A DNA stretch of 64,000 bases, from assembly GCF_045862745.1 (NCBI RefSeq), contig NZ_BQXN01000007.1, positions 39,083 through 103,082 of the forward strand, in the 5' to 3' direction. Of this stretch, positions 18,117-26,477 are shown piece after piece (the first letter of the stretch is position 1; the number at the start of each line of letters is the position of its first letter). The translations under genes and the position numbers were made by a program. Below the pieces are notes generated by a model that worked only from the letters and a program-made list of their open reading frames with translations, had not been told where the DNA came from and ran no database searches. This DNA is from Furfurilactobacillus entadae (GTDB taxonomy: Bacteria; Bacillota; Bacilli; Lactobacillales; Lactobacillaceae).

Positions 18117-20507
18117 ATGGCAGATAGTAATTTACAAGAACAAATCATGACACAATTAAACGCCCACCATGGTGACGCGTTTACGGCGGCTGAAATTGGC
18201 GCCGCCCTGAATCAAACGGAAGCAGAATTCACCCTGACGGTGCAGGCACTCGCTGGTCTAGAACGCACTGGTAAAGTCAGCGTAACAGAGGGCGGCAAGT
18301 GGACGGCCGTGACTACGGATGGCCCACTTTCTGGGATGTTCCATGGGAACGATAAGGGCTTTGGTTTTGTCGGCTACGCTGATGACCAACCAGACGCCTA
18401 CATCAACTCAGACCACACCAAGCACGCCATGACCGGTGACACGGTGGAAATCAAGGTGTTACGGCCAGCAGCAAAGGGCTCAGACCGTGGCCCTGAAGGT
18501 GAAGTCACGAAGATCGTTGACCGGCACTACACCCAAGTTGTGGGTGAATTTCGGTCAAAACGTGACGCAAAGTTACCAACCGTCATTGGGGAAGTGCTGT
18601 TAAAGGATAAGAAGCTCGGGAGTTACACGTTTGATGTGCTTGACGGTGGGATCACGCCGGTTGATGGCGACGTCGTAACCGCTGATGTGACGGCCTACCC
18701 AACGGATCAAAATCCGCAATTATTGAGCGGACTGGCAACGAAGATCATTGGGAATGCTGATGAACCTGGGATCGACATCCTTCAAATCGTGTACGCACAT
18801 GATGTCCCATCCGAATTTCCTCAGGAAGTTATGGATGAAGCCAATGCGATTCCTGATACGGTGCAGGATGCTGACCGTGCTGGTCGTGTGGACATTACGG
18901 ACCAACCACTGGTCACCATTGATAGCATTGAAAGTAAGGACTTGGATGATGCCGTTGTCGTTGAAAAATTACCTAACGGGCATTACCGCCTTGGCGTTTC
19001 CATCGCGGACGTGAGTTATTACGTGAAGGAAGGCTCAGCCTTAGATAAAGAGGCTTACAAGCGGGGCACCTCCGTGTACCTGACGGATCGGGTCATTCCA
19101 ATGTTGCCAAAGCGCCTTTCAAACGGGATTTGTTCCCTGAATGAAGGGGTCGAACGTTTATCAATGACCTGTGATATGGAGATTGATGAAACGGGTAAAA
19201 TTGTGAGCCACGAACTGTATCCAAGTGTGATGCGGAGTCACGCACGGATGACGTACAAGGCGGTTAACAAGATTTTGGAAGCCCATGATGCGAAGACAAT
19301 GGAACGTTACGATGACCTTGTTGGGATGTTTGAAGACATGGGTGCGCTTCACCGGATCTTGACCAAGAAGCGGCACCAACGTGGGGCCATTGATTTTGAC
19401 GCACCAGAAGCAAAGATCATTGTGGATGAAAATGGTCACCCAACGGACATCGAACTGCGCGAACGGGGCCTGGCAGAACGGATGATTGAATCGTTCATGC
19501 TGGCTGCTAACGAAACTGTGGCAGAACACTTTGACCGTTTGCACGTGCCATTCCTTTACCGGGTGCACGAAACACCAGATGGTGATCGCGTTAAGAAGTT
19601 CTTTGACCTTTTGAGCGTCTTCGGAATTACCGTTAAGGGTGACCCGAACAACTTGAAGCCAAAGATGTTACAGACGGTCTTGAAAGAAGTCGCTGGGACA
19701 CCGGAAGAACAAATGGTGCAAACCATGATGCTCCGGTCCATGAAACAGGCGAAGTATTCAGACGAACCGTTGGGACACTTTGGGTTGGGGGCAGAGTACT
19801 ACACGCACTTTACGTCACCAATTCGGCGGTACCCAGATGACATGGTTCACCGGATGATTCGGTGGTACGGTGCGCAGGGAACGGGTGATGACGCGAAGGC
19901 GAAGTACGCCGCAGAATTACCACAGATTGCAAAGGATACGTCGGAACGTGAACGGCGCTCAATTGACACGGAACGGGCTACTGATGACATGAAGAAGGCT
20001 GAATACATGGCCGATCGTGTCGGTGAGGACTTTGATGCCGTGGTCAGTTCTGTGCTGAAGTTTGGGATGTTCGTGGAACTGCCAAACACGGTTGAAGGAC
20101 TGGTTCACATTTCTAACATGAAGGATGACTACTATAGCTTTGATGAAAGTCATCTGGCATTGATTGGGGATCGGCACCACCACATCTTCCAAATTGGGCA
20201 ACCAATTAAGGTTCACCTGGAAAAGGTCGATAAAAACGCTGCTGCGGTGGACTTTACGATTGTTGATCCACAATCAGCACCTACGACAGATATCCGGGTC
20301 CCACATGAGAACCGTGGTAACGGTGGCAACCGGCGGAATGGTAATGGCGGTGGTAACCGGAATGGACACGGGAACCGGAACTTCCATAACAACGCGCGTC
20401 GTGATGATAAAAACGGCGACAAGAAGACGAACCACTACCAAAGCAACCGGAATCGTGCGGGCCGTGGTGGTAAGCCAACCGTTCATTCAAATCAAAATCA
20501 CAAGTAA
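18117..20507 (+). CDS. rnr: Ribonuclease R
   Basis: A 796-residue 3'-5' exoribonuclease with N-terminal winged-helix and cold-shock domains (to about 230), the RNB catalytic domain (about 255-590, with IDSIESKDLDDAV carrying metal-binding aspartates), an S1 domain (about 640-715) and a low-complexity Asn/Gly/Arg/His-rich tail of some 65 residues. RNase R degrades structured RNA and cooperates with tmRNA-SmpB in decay of stalled messages; smpB is the next gene. The basic tail is long and probably binds RNA or ribosomes. Confidence 0.97.
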   Translation: MADSNLQEQIMTQLNAHHGDAFTAAEIGAALNQTEAEFTLTVQALAGLERTGKVSVTEGGKWTAVTTDGPLSGMFHGNDKGFGFVGYADDQPDAYINSDHTKHAMTGDTVEIKVLRPAAKGSDRGPEGEVTKIVDRHYTQVVGEFRSKRDAKLPTVIGEVLLKDKKLGSYTFDVLDGGITPVDGDVVTADVTAYPTDQNPQLLSGLATKIIGNADEPGIDILQIVYAHDVPSEFPQEVMDEANAIPDTVQDADRAGRVDITDQPLVTIDSIESKDLDDAVVVEKLPNGHYRLGVSIADVSYYVKEGSALDKEAYKRGTSVYLTDRVIPMLPKRLSNGICSLNEGVERLSMTCDMEIDETGKIVSHELYPSVMRSHARMTYKAVNKILEAHDAKTMERYDDLVGMFEDMGALHRILTKKRHQRGAIDFDAPEAKIIVDENGHPTDIELRERGLAERMIESFMLAANETVAEHFDRLHVPFLYRVHETPDGDRVKKFFDLLSVFGITVKGDPNNLKPKMLQTVLKEVAGTPEEQMVQTMMLRSMKQAKYSDEPLGHFGLGAEYYTHFTSPIRRYPDDMVHRMIRWYGAQGTGDDAKAKYAAELPQIAKDTSERERRSIDTERATDDMKKAEYMADRVGEDFDAVVSSVLKFGMFVELPNTVEGLVHISNMKDDYYSFDESHLALIGDRHHHIFQIGQPIKVHLEKVDKNAAAVDFTIVDPQSAPTTDIRVPHENRGNGGNRRNGNGGGNRNGHGNRNFHNNARRDDKNGDKKTNHYQSNRNRAGRGGKPTVHSNQNHK

Positions 20508-20540
20508 CCGTTTAATAACGTTATTCGTGGAGGCGTGAAG

Positions 20541-21008
20541 ATGGTCAAAAAGAAGCCAGCGACAAACGATGCGTTAGCTAATAACCGGAAGGCACGTCAT
20601 GACTATTCAATTCTTGAAACCTACGAAGCTGGAATCGAGCTGACTGGTACGGAAATTAAGTCCGTACGGGCGGCACGCATCACGATTGGTGACGGCTTTG
20701 TTTCAATTAAAAATGGTCAAGCGTACCTGATGAATGTCAATATTGCCGAATTTACGCAGGGAAACCGGTTTAACCATGATCCGTTACGGACACGACGGTT
20801 ATTACTGCACAAGAAGGAAATCGGCAAGCTTTTGGCGGCAACGGCCCAAAAAGGGATGACAATCGTCCCACTGAAGGTTTATATCAAGCATGGCTTTGCT
20901 AAAGTCTTGATTGGTGTTGCCCAGGGGAAACACGCGTATGATAAACGTGAAGCCCTGAAGAAACGTGATCAACAGCGTGAAACTGATCGCGAGTTGGCAC
21001 GACGTTAA
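20541..21008 (+). CDS. smpB: SsrA-binding protein SmpB
   Basis: A 155-residue tmRNA-binding protein needed for trans-translation. Typical segments are NRKARHDYSILETYEAGIEL and GTEIKSVRAARI. The ATG at 20541 is used because GGAGG ends seven bases before it; a GTG at 20535 is too close. Its RNA partner is encoded at 45295-45658. Confidence 0.97.
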   Translation: MVKKKPATNDALANNRKARHDYSILETYEAGIELTGTEIKSVRAARITIGDGFVSIKNGQAYLMNVNIAEFTQGNRFNHDPLRTRRLLLHKKEIGKLLAATAQKGMTIVPLKVYIKHGFAKVLIGVAQGKHAYDKREALKKRDQQRETDRELARR

Positions 21009-21026
21009 CGTAATCGATGAAATCAT

Positions 21027-21067
21027 AAAAGGGCCATTGATGGATTATCCATCAATGGCCCTTTTAT
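21027..21067 (+). terminator. smpB terminator
   Basis: A stem of about 17 bp, AAAGGGCCATTGATGGA with its complement after a TTA loop, ending in a T-rich tail. It may act in both directions. Confidence 0.9.
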
Positions 21068-21091
21068 TCATCTTGCAATCAATTTACCCAC

Positions 21092-21134
21092 AAAAAAAGC
21101 CATCCAACGACACCACTCGAAGGACGGCTTTTTG
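21092..21134 (-). terminator. Terminator of the LysM protein gene
   Basis: On the minus strand AAAGCCGTCC pairs (one mismatch) with GGATGGCTTT, followed by a run of T. Confidence 0.8.
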
Positions 21135-21149
21135 ATTTAATGGTTTAGA

Positions 21150-21860
21150 TTACCATGCGTGATGTGCTGCCCAGTATGAAGCAGCAGCTGACCATGAACC
21201 GTAACGGGCGATGGCGTATTGTGATGCAACAGCTTCTTGGTTAGCGGCAGAGTAGTCACCGTTTAACTTGTCAGCACTTAATTGGTATTTACCAATGTAC
21301 TGACCGTTAGTTGCGGTGTATGAACCACCAGATTCACCAGCAGCGATGTACGCCTTAGCAGCGTCATCTGAAGATGAGCTAACAGTGGTTGTTGAAGCTG
21401 AGCTCGTTGTCGTTGTTGCAACGGCTTGTGTCGTTACAGTTTGGGCAGGGGCTTGGCTAGCAACAGGGGCTTGAGAAGCGGCCTGGCTAACAGCAACGGG
21501 TGCTTGTGAGGCAGCAGGTGCCTGTGAAGCAACGGAAGCTTGAGAAGCAACAAGAGAAGTTGCTTGTGAAGCAGGGGCTTGGCTAGCAACAGATGCTTGA
21601 ACCGGTGCCTGTGAAGCAGTTGCTGTTGATGTTCCGTCAGGTAACGTTAATGTTTGACCGACGTAGATTAAGTTACCACCATTAGTCAAAGCGTTAGCGC
21701 TCACGATGGCGTCGATTGTTGTGTTGTTTGCTTGTGCCAATTCTGAAACTGTGTCGCCGCTCTTAACGGTAACATTTGTGTCAGCGTTGGCAGCGATTGT
21801 ACCGACAGCAAGTAAAGCACCGGCACTAACAGTTGATAATAAAAGTTGTTTGATTTTCAT
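21150..21860 (-). CDS. Secreted LysM protein with Apf/transglycosylase-like C-terminus
   Basis: A 236-residue exported protein: signal peptide 1-26 (cleavage after ANA), one LysM domain (about 28-73) for binding peptidoglycan, a linker of Ser-Gln-Ala-Pro repeats (about 78-145), a Ser/Thr stretch, and a C-terminal part of about 70 residues (AGESGGSYTATNGQYIGKYQ) resembling aggregation-promoting factors and resuscitation-type lytic transglycosylases, whose catalytic glutamate would be in GESGG. It probably remodels the wall or maintains cell shape. The 5' leader is long and structured. The linker is like that of the LysM-CHAP protein at 46763. Confidence 0.88.
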   Translation of the reverse strand: MKIKQLLLSTVSAGALLAVGTIAANADTNVTVKSGDTVSELAQANNTTIDAIVSANALTNGGNLIYVGQTLTLPDGTSTATASQAPVQASVASQAPASQATSLVASQASVASQAPAASQAPVAVSQAASQAPVASQAPAQTVTTQAVATTTTSSASTTTVSSSSDDAAKAYIAAGESGGSYTATNGQYIGKYQLSADKLNGDYSAANQEAVASQYAIARYGSWSAAASYWAAHHAW

Positions 21861-21978
21861 GTAGAAAGTTACACTCCTATATATTGTGTGGCATCGCAGC
21901 TAAAGGTGGCGATGCGCTTGGCATCCCCCTCACGAGGATTCGTGGCTGGGGGTGTTGTTCTCTCAAACAACGATGCTT
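21861..21978 (-). ncRNA. Structured 5' leader RNA of the LysM gene (candidate cis-regulator)
   Basis: The roughly 110-base leader folds into three perfect hairpins (plus-strand coordinates): 21954-21959/21966-21971 (GTTGTT/AACAAC), 21925-21935/21940-21952 (CCCCC and CACGA with their complements), and 21891-21897/21909-21915 (GCATCGC/GCGATGC). The 5' end of the RNA carries GCATCG (21976-21971), which can instead pair with the same strand used by the third hairpin, so two exclusive folds exist next to the ribosome site. Four motifs called lysM RNAs were described upstream of LysM genes, one from Lactobacillales; whether this is that motif is untested. Confidence 0.6.
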
Positions 21979-22006
21979 ACTATACAGTGTTCAAATAACA
22001 TACAAA
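21979..22006 (-). promoter_or_regulatory. Promoter of the LysM gene
   Basis: Minus strand -35 TTTGTA (22006-22001), 16 bases, -10 TATAGT (21984-21979), giving a start near 21972. Confidence 0.6.
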
Positions 22007-22187
22007 TACCGACGACATTACAAAAACGGGGAAGTTTGTCATAAAACATGGATTTTGAAATATTTTGTAATATGTAACCGTTATAATTGCTCTGAAAGGG
22101 CTATCATTGCCGATAATTGAATTTTAGGATGCCCTATAAAACAGGTGTTTTTTCTGAAAAAGTCGGTTGACATACCGATTTTTGGGC

Positions 22188-22220
22188 AAAAAAACGCCAC
22201 ACAGTGATGTGTGACGTGGC
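22188..22220 (-). terminator. Terminator of the LURP-one-related gene
   Basis: Minus-strand hairpin GCCACGTCACAC ... GTGTGGC followed by seven T (plus-strand A-run 22188-22194). Confidence 0.75.
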
Positions 22221-22228
22221 AATGCGGG

Positions 22229-22777
22229 TTATTTTTCTCGATATTCGGGTCGAAGGGCTTTGGGTTCCCTTGCTAAGCGAAGGTTGCGATTATGAGTCAG
22301 ACGGCGAGCGTGTTGGTTTGCCCAGCGATTCATAATCGCAGCAATCAGCAGACAAACCGGTTCAGCAGAGTGGTTGTTCACGCTCAGCTGATCGTAGGCG
22401 CCGTCATCACCAGTCACCGGGCGCATGCTGGCAACGACGTGAGTGCCGTGATAGATTTTATATTTACCGGATGCCAGGTTACCCATGACCACCCAATTCA
22501 GGCCGCGAATGTACACAACCTCGCGCCAAAAGCCGATTGATCGAACCACGGCACCAACTTCTTTTCCATTATAGTAAAGTGCAAACTTTGGCATGATGCC
22601 TAAAGAAAGTTGCTTTGCTTCTGCAAGGACCGCGCCGGTTGGTGTTGACGCTGACATTTGCGCACGTGACCAACCAAACTGACCGGAAAGCAGGTAGAGC
22701 GTTTCATGATCAGCGGAAAGAACGGGGCGAATGCCGTTAAGTAAACCTGGTGTTTGACGAATGTATAGTTGTCGCAT
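22229..22777 (-). CDS. LURP-one-related (DUF567/Tubby C2-like) protein
   Basis: A 182-residue soluble protein starting at the ATG at 22777 behind GGGGGAG. The sequence alternates short beta-strand segments (MRQLYIRQTPG, FALYYNGKEVGAVV, KYKIYHGTHVVAS) in the pattern of LURP-one-related proteins, which share the Tubby C-terminal beta-barrel and are thought to bind phospholipid or act as scaffolds. The last 30 residues are basic. Role unknown; monocistronic. Confidence 0.75.
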   Translation of the reverse strand: MRQLYIRQTPGLLNGIRPVLSADHETLYLLSGQFGWSRAQMSASTPTGAVLAEAKQLSLGIMPKFALYYNGKEVGAVVRSIGFWREVVYIRGLNWVVMGNLASGKYKIYHGTHVVASMRPVTGDDGAYDQLSVNNHSAEPVCLLIAAIMNRWANQHARRLTHNRNLRLAREPKALRPEYREK

Positions 22778-22941
22778 GATGGTTAACTCCCCCAAAATGA
22801 CGGTTATAACAAAATGACTCTGGCCACATTGTAACACGGGGAGCGGATGGGTCACGGTCAAAGTGATTCTTTCTATATATAATGAAGTGTGAATTTATTT
22901 TATCGGGGAGGTCTGCTACAATAATCGTTGAGGTGGAGCGA

Positions 22942-23646
22942 ATGAAACCGTTTATTCATAATGACTGGTGGTCCGTCTTGGAACCTGAATTTGAACAGGC
23001 GTACTATCAGGAGTTACACAATTTTTTGAAGCAAGAGTACCAAACGCAAACCATCTATCCAGAAATGCACCATATCTTTGCGGCGTTTGACTGGACACCG
23101 TTTAAAGACGTCAAGGTCGTTATCTTGGGGCAAGATCCGTACCACGGTCCTCACCAGGCGTGCGGGTTAAGTTTTGCCGTGATGCCCGGTGTCCCGGTGC
23201 CACCGTCACTCGTTAACATCTATAAGGAACTGAATGATGATTTGGGAATCGCTCCAGTGAATCATGGTTTCTTAAAGGCGTGGGCTGATCAGGGCGTTCT
23301 GTTACTGAATTCTGTGCTGACGGTTCGCGACGGGCAGGCGTTTTCTCACGCCCATCACGGGTGGGAGCAGTTAACGGATACTGCAATTCGAAAACTATCT
23401 GAACGTGAAGAGCCGGTGGTCTTTATTTTATGGGGCCGGGCTGCTCGTGATAAGATTAAGTTAATTGATACGCATAAGAACATTGTGTTGCAGTCAGCAC
23501 ATCCCAGTCCGTTATCTGCGTATCGCGGTTTCTTTGGTTCTAAACCATTTTCCAAAACTAACGAGGCCCTCATTGCGATGGGTGAGACCCCCATCGACTG
23601 GCAATTACCAGCGACGGCCTCGTTGGCTGATCTTCAAAACGTGTAA
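22942..23646 (+). CDS. ung: Uracil-DNA glycosylase
   Basis: Removes uracil from DNA in base-excision repair. 234 residues from the ATG at 22942 (GAGGTGGAG upstream). The family 1 motifs GQDPYHGP (catalytic Asp) and HPSPLSAYRGFFGS (DNA-intercalating loop) are intact. An upstream in-frame ATG at 22882 lies in the promoter region and is not used. It is 28 bases ahead of pta, an order common in lactobacilli. Confidence 0.97.
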   Translation: MKPFIHNDWWSVLEPEFEQAYYQELHNFLKQEYQTQTIYPEMHHIFAAFDWTPFKDVKVVILGQDPYHGPHQACGLSFAVMPGVPVPPSLVNIYKELNDDLGIAPVNHGFLKAWADQGVLLLNSVLTVRDGQAFSHAHHGWEQLTDTAIRKLSEREEPVVFILWGRAARDKIKLIDTHKNIVLQSAHPSPLSAYRGFFGSKPFSKTNEALIAMGETPIDWQLPATASLADLQNV

Positions 23647-23674
23647 GTGACAACGATAATTGGAGGAACAACAC

Positions 23675-24658
23675 ATGGATTTGTTTGATAGCTTAAAGGA
23701 TAAAATTGGTGGTCAGAATAAAACAATCGTCTTTTCTGAAGGGGAAGACCCACGGATTCTTGGGGCGGCCATTCGCCTCGCTAAGGAAGGGCTAGTGAAC
23801 CCAATCGTTTTGGGGGACACAGCTGCCATTGAACAGACGGTTGAAGACAATCACTTCGATGCCAGTTCATTGCTGTTACTGGATCCAGCCACATACCCAG
23901 CAGATAAGCAAAAGGACATGTTGGACGCCTTAGAAGAACGTCGGGGCGGGAAGAATACCCGTGAACAACTGGCCGAATGGCTTAAAGACGTGAACTACTT
24001 TGGGACAATGCTGGTGTACATGGATCAAGCTGACGGGATGGTGTCAGGCGCCGTGCACCCAACTGGTGACACGGTTCGCCCAGCCCTTCAGATCATCAAG
24101 ACAAAGCCAGGTGTTAAACGGATTTCCGGTGCGTTTGTGATGCAAAAGGGTGACGAACGCTACATCTTTGCTGACTGTGCCATCAACATTGAACTGGATG
24201 CAGCCGGCATGGCGGAGGTGGCCATTGAATCTGCGCACACCGCCAAGGTCTTTGACATTGATCCAAAGGTTGCCATGCTGAGTTTCTCCACAAAGGGATC
24301 AGCTAAGGGCGACATGGTGACAAAGGTTCAGGAAGCCACTAAGTTAGCTAACGAACAGGCACCTGATTTAGCCCTTGATGGTGAGTTACAATTTGACGCC
24401 GCCTTCGTGCCAAGTGTTGGTGCGTCAAAAGCGCCGGGGTCAAACGTGGCGGGCCATGCAACGGTCTTTGTCTTCCCTGAATTACAGTCTGGAAACATTG
24501 GCTACAAGATTGCGCAACGGTTTGGTGGCTTTGAAGCCATTGGCCCCATTTTGCAAGGGTTAAATAAACCAGTTTCTGACTTATCCCGTGGGTGTGACGA
24601 AGAGGATGTGTACAAGGTTGCCATCATCACGGCCGCACAGTCGCTCACGGTTGATTAA
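23675..24658 (+). CDS. pta: Phosphate acetyltransferase
   Basis: Transfers acetyl between CoA and phosphate, linking acetyl-CoA to acetyl phosphate and acetate formation. The 327-residue length is that of the short catalytic-domain-only enzyme of Bacillota. Recognisable segments include FSEGEDPRILGAAIRL at the N-terminus and the conserved GPILQGLNKPVSDLSRG near the C-terminus. Start at the ATG at 23675 behind TTGGAGG. Confidence 0.96.
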   Translation: MDLFDSLKDKIGGQNKTIVFSEGEDPRILGAAIRLAKEGLVNPIVLGDTAAIEQTVEDNHFDASSLLLLDPATYPADKQKDMLDALEERRGGKNTREQLAEWLKDVNYFGTMLVYMDQADGMVSGAVHPTGDTVRPALQIIKTKPGVKRISGAFVMQKGDERYIFADCAINIELDAAGMAEVAIESAHTAKVFDIDPKVAMLSFSTKGSAKGDMVTKVQEATKLANEQAPDLALDGELQFDAAFVPSVGASKAPGSNVAGHATVFVFPELQSGNIGYKIAQRFGGFEAIGPILQGLNKPVSDLSRGCDEEDVYKVAIITAAQSLTVD

Positions 24659-24765
24659 TTAATGATGTAAAGGACACACGTAATCGCGATTCCATAGCCG
24701 GGGCAAACGCCTGACTGGGGTGGCGATTTCTTGTCTTAAACCCAAAATGAATGTGAGGTGACAGG

Positions 24766-25239
24766 ATGTTAACCATTACAACAACGACGGATGAAGCGAC
24801 GCAGGCTGTTGGTGCCCAGTTGGCCCCATTATTGAGCGCTGGCGATGTCATTCTTTTGGACGGTGACCTGGGCGCAGGGAAAACGACGTTGACGAAGGGG
24901 CTCGCCACTGGATTAGGCATTAAGCGGCACGTTAAGAGCCCAACGTTTACCATTATTCGTGAATACCAGGACGGTCGGCTCCCGTTGTACCACATGGACG
25001 TCTACCGGTTAGAACAGGGTGGCGGTGACGAACTTGGCCTTGATGAATATTTTAATGGCGATGGGATCAGTGTAGTGGAGTGGTCACAGTTTGTGGCCAG
25101 TGAACTACCTGAAACCTACCTAATGATCCACATGACCAGGGATGAAGAAAACATCGATCGCCGGACGCTTCAGCTTGAGGCGCATGGTGTTCACTACGAT
25201 CAAGTTCTACAGCAAATGGGGGATGAAGCGCATGAGTGA
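24766..25239 (+). CDS. tsaE: tRNA threonylcarbamoyladenosine biosynthesis ATPase TsaE
   Basis: 157 residues with the Walker A motif GDLGAGKTT (about 33-41) and the family segment SPTFTIIREYQ. TsaE is the ATPase partner of TsaD/TsaB in making the t6A modification of tRNAs reading ANN codons. The pta-tsaE order is common in lactobacilli. A possible long stem (AATCGC at 24682 with GCGATT at 24723) lies in the gap before it; significance unknown. Confidence 0.95.
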   Translation: MLTITTTTDEATQAVGAQLAPLLSAGDVILLDGDLGAGKTTLTKGLATGLGIKRHVKSPTFTIIREYQDGRLPLYHMDVYRLEQGGGDELGLDEYFNGDGISVVEWSQFVASELPETYLMIHMTRDEENIDRRTLQLEAHGVHYDQVLQQMGDEAHE

Positions 25240-25753
25240 TGAAGCAACGGTTGATATTCGTCCGGTGACGGTGGCAGACGCCGCCAACGTATTGTCATTA
25301 TTAGCAGCACTACAAAAGGAATCGACAACGTTTACGGCGGATGAACGCCTCGCCGAATTGACGGAGACAGAAGAAGCAGCACAGTTAACGGCCATTTCAA
25401 ACTCTACCATCAATCATTTAATGGTTGCCGATTACGGTGGTCAGCTGATTGGGATTGGCAGCATCATTGCTAAGGATAACGCTGTCGCTGAAATTGGGGT
25501 GGCGGTGTTAAAGGATTACTGGAATGAGGGCCTTGGCTCTGCGCTGATGGAAGAAATGCTCTACTGGGCTAAAACAGCCAGTGAGTTGACCCACATTGTG
25601 TTAACGGTCCAGCTTGAGAATACCTATGCCAAACGGTTGTACCGTAACCTTGGCTTCAAGGTCACAAACTCAATGACGGTGAAGAATGCCGTTGGCGATG
25701 AGGTGCCAGCTCAAGAGATGACGTTAACCGTACACCGTCTGGATCACGAATAA
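25232..25753 (+). CDS. GNAT-family N-acetyltransferase
   Basis: A 173-residue acetyltransferase with the acetyl-CoA-binding segment in LKDYWNEGLGSALMEEML (R/Q-x-x-G-x-A type) and the C-terminal NTYAKRLYRNLGF. Substrate unknown; proteins like this acetylate diverse amines or act on protein N-termini. The chosen ATG at 25232 overlaps the tsaE stop by 8 bases and follows GGGGGA; an ATG at 25223 is the alternative. Translationally coupled to tsaE. Confidence 0.87.
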   Translation: MSDEATVDIRPVTVADAANVLSLLAALQKESTTFTADERLAELTETEEAAQLTAISNSTINHLMVADYGGQLIGIGSIIAKDNAVAEIGVAVLKDYWNEGLGSALMEEMLYWAKTASELTHIVLTVQLENTYAKRLYRNLGFKVTNSMTVKNAVGDEVPAQEMTLTVHRLDHE

Positions 25754-25775
25754 ATCACTGTGATATCACAGTGAT
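25754..25775. repeat. 22-bp perfect palindrome
   Basis: Directly after the GNAT stop codon lies a perfect 22-bp palindrome centred on GATATC, with core TGTGATATCACA. It could form a 9-bp hairpin with a four-base loop or be a protein-binding site. It has no T-run and a separate true terminator follows. Confidence 0.6.
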
Positions 25776-25789
25776 AAGAGAATAATCGA

Positions 25790-25840
25790 AAAAAAACGAC
25801 GCCGTTGCCCAAGAAAGTTTGGGAAACGGCGTCGTTTTTA
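25790..25840. terminator. Bidirectional terminator between GNAT and the DnaQ-like gene
   Basis: AAAAACGACGCCGTT pairs with AACGGCGTCGTTTTT, extended by CCCAA/TTGGG inside. A- and T-runs on both flanks suit the two convergent genes. Confidence 0.92.
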
Positions 25841-25866
25841 GTGTGCTGAGCAGAATAAATCACGGA

Positions 25867-26400
25867 TTAAGCTAGTTTGACAAATGGTTTTAAGGCAGCG
25901 GCCCCAAATTGCTGATTTTGATAAATCAAAATGTTCGCACAGGCAAGACTATCATCCAACGCATTGTGGTGGTGTTCCAAGTCAATGTGGAGGGCGTCAC
26001 TCACCGTGTTTAGTTTGTGATTCGGAAAATCAGGGAAAAACTGGCGGCTTGTTTTGACCGTGTCCAGTGTGAGGTAGTGCACGGGGGCCAATTCATAGTG
26101 GCTAAGCGTGCTTTTCAGAACACCGTTATCAAACGGTGCGTTGTGGGCAACAACCAGTTGGTCATTTGTATAAAACTGGTTAATGTGGGGCCAAATTTCG
26201 GGAAACGTTGGTGCGTTTGCCACATCGCTGGTGTGAATGCCGTGAATCTGGGTGTTCCGCCAAGAAAACGGAACATCTGGTTTGATGAGCGTGTAAAATT
26301 CATCCACGACCTGATCGTCGCGAACAACAGTCAAAGCCAACGAACACGCACTGTAGCGTTGTGCGCTGGCCGTTTCAAAGTCCATTGCAACAAAGTTCAT
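25867..26400 (-). CDS. DnaQ-like 3'-5' exonuclease (DEDDh)
   Basis: A 177-residue single-domain exonuclease. The DEDDh residues are seen as Asp/Glu in AMDFETA (7, 9), Asp in VAHNAPFDN, and His/Asp in HHHNALDDSLAC. There is no polymerase or helicase part, so it is not a PolC or DinG fusion; it resembles the stand-alone proofreading or RNase T-like exonucleases. GGAGG precedes the ATG. It lies downstream of exoA on the same strand, so both may be co-transcribed for DNA repair. Confidence 0.88.
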   Translation of the reverse strand: MNFVAMDFETASAQRYSACSLALTVVRDDQVVDEFYTLIKPDVPFSWRNTQIHGIHTSDVANAPTFPEIWPHINQFYTNDQLVVAHNAPFDNGVLKSTLSHYELAPVHYLTLDTVKTSRQFFPDFPNHKLNTVSDALHIDLEHHHNALDDSLACANILIYQNQQFGAAALKPFVKLA

Positions 26401-26477
26401 GACGGTGATCCTCCAATAAATAATGATGTCGCTAGTGTAACGGGTTCAAGCGGCACTGTAAAGTGGTGGCGCCTGTG

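Noticed and set aside
20213..20538. Several long open frames on both strands over the end of rnr
   Set aside because: They are shadows of the low-complexity Asn/Gly/Arg tail of RNase R, which keeps other frames open by composition.
21861..21978. c-di-AMP (ydaO) riboswitch in the LysM leader
   Set aside because: LysM and wall genes often carry it, but the conserved ydaO core strings are missing and the hairpin layout differs.
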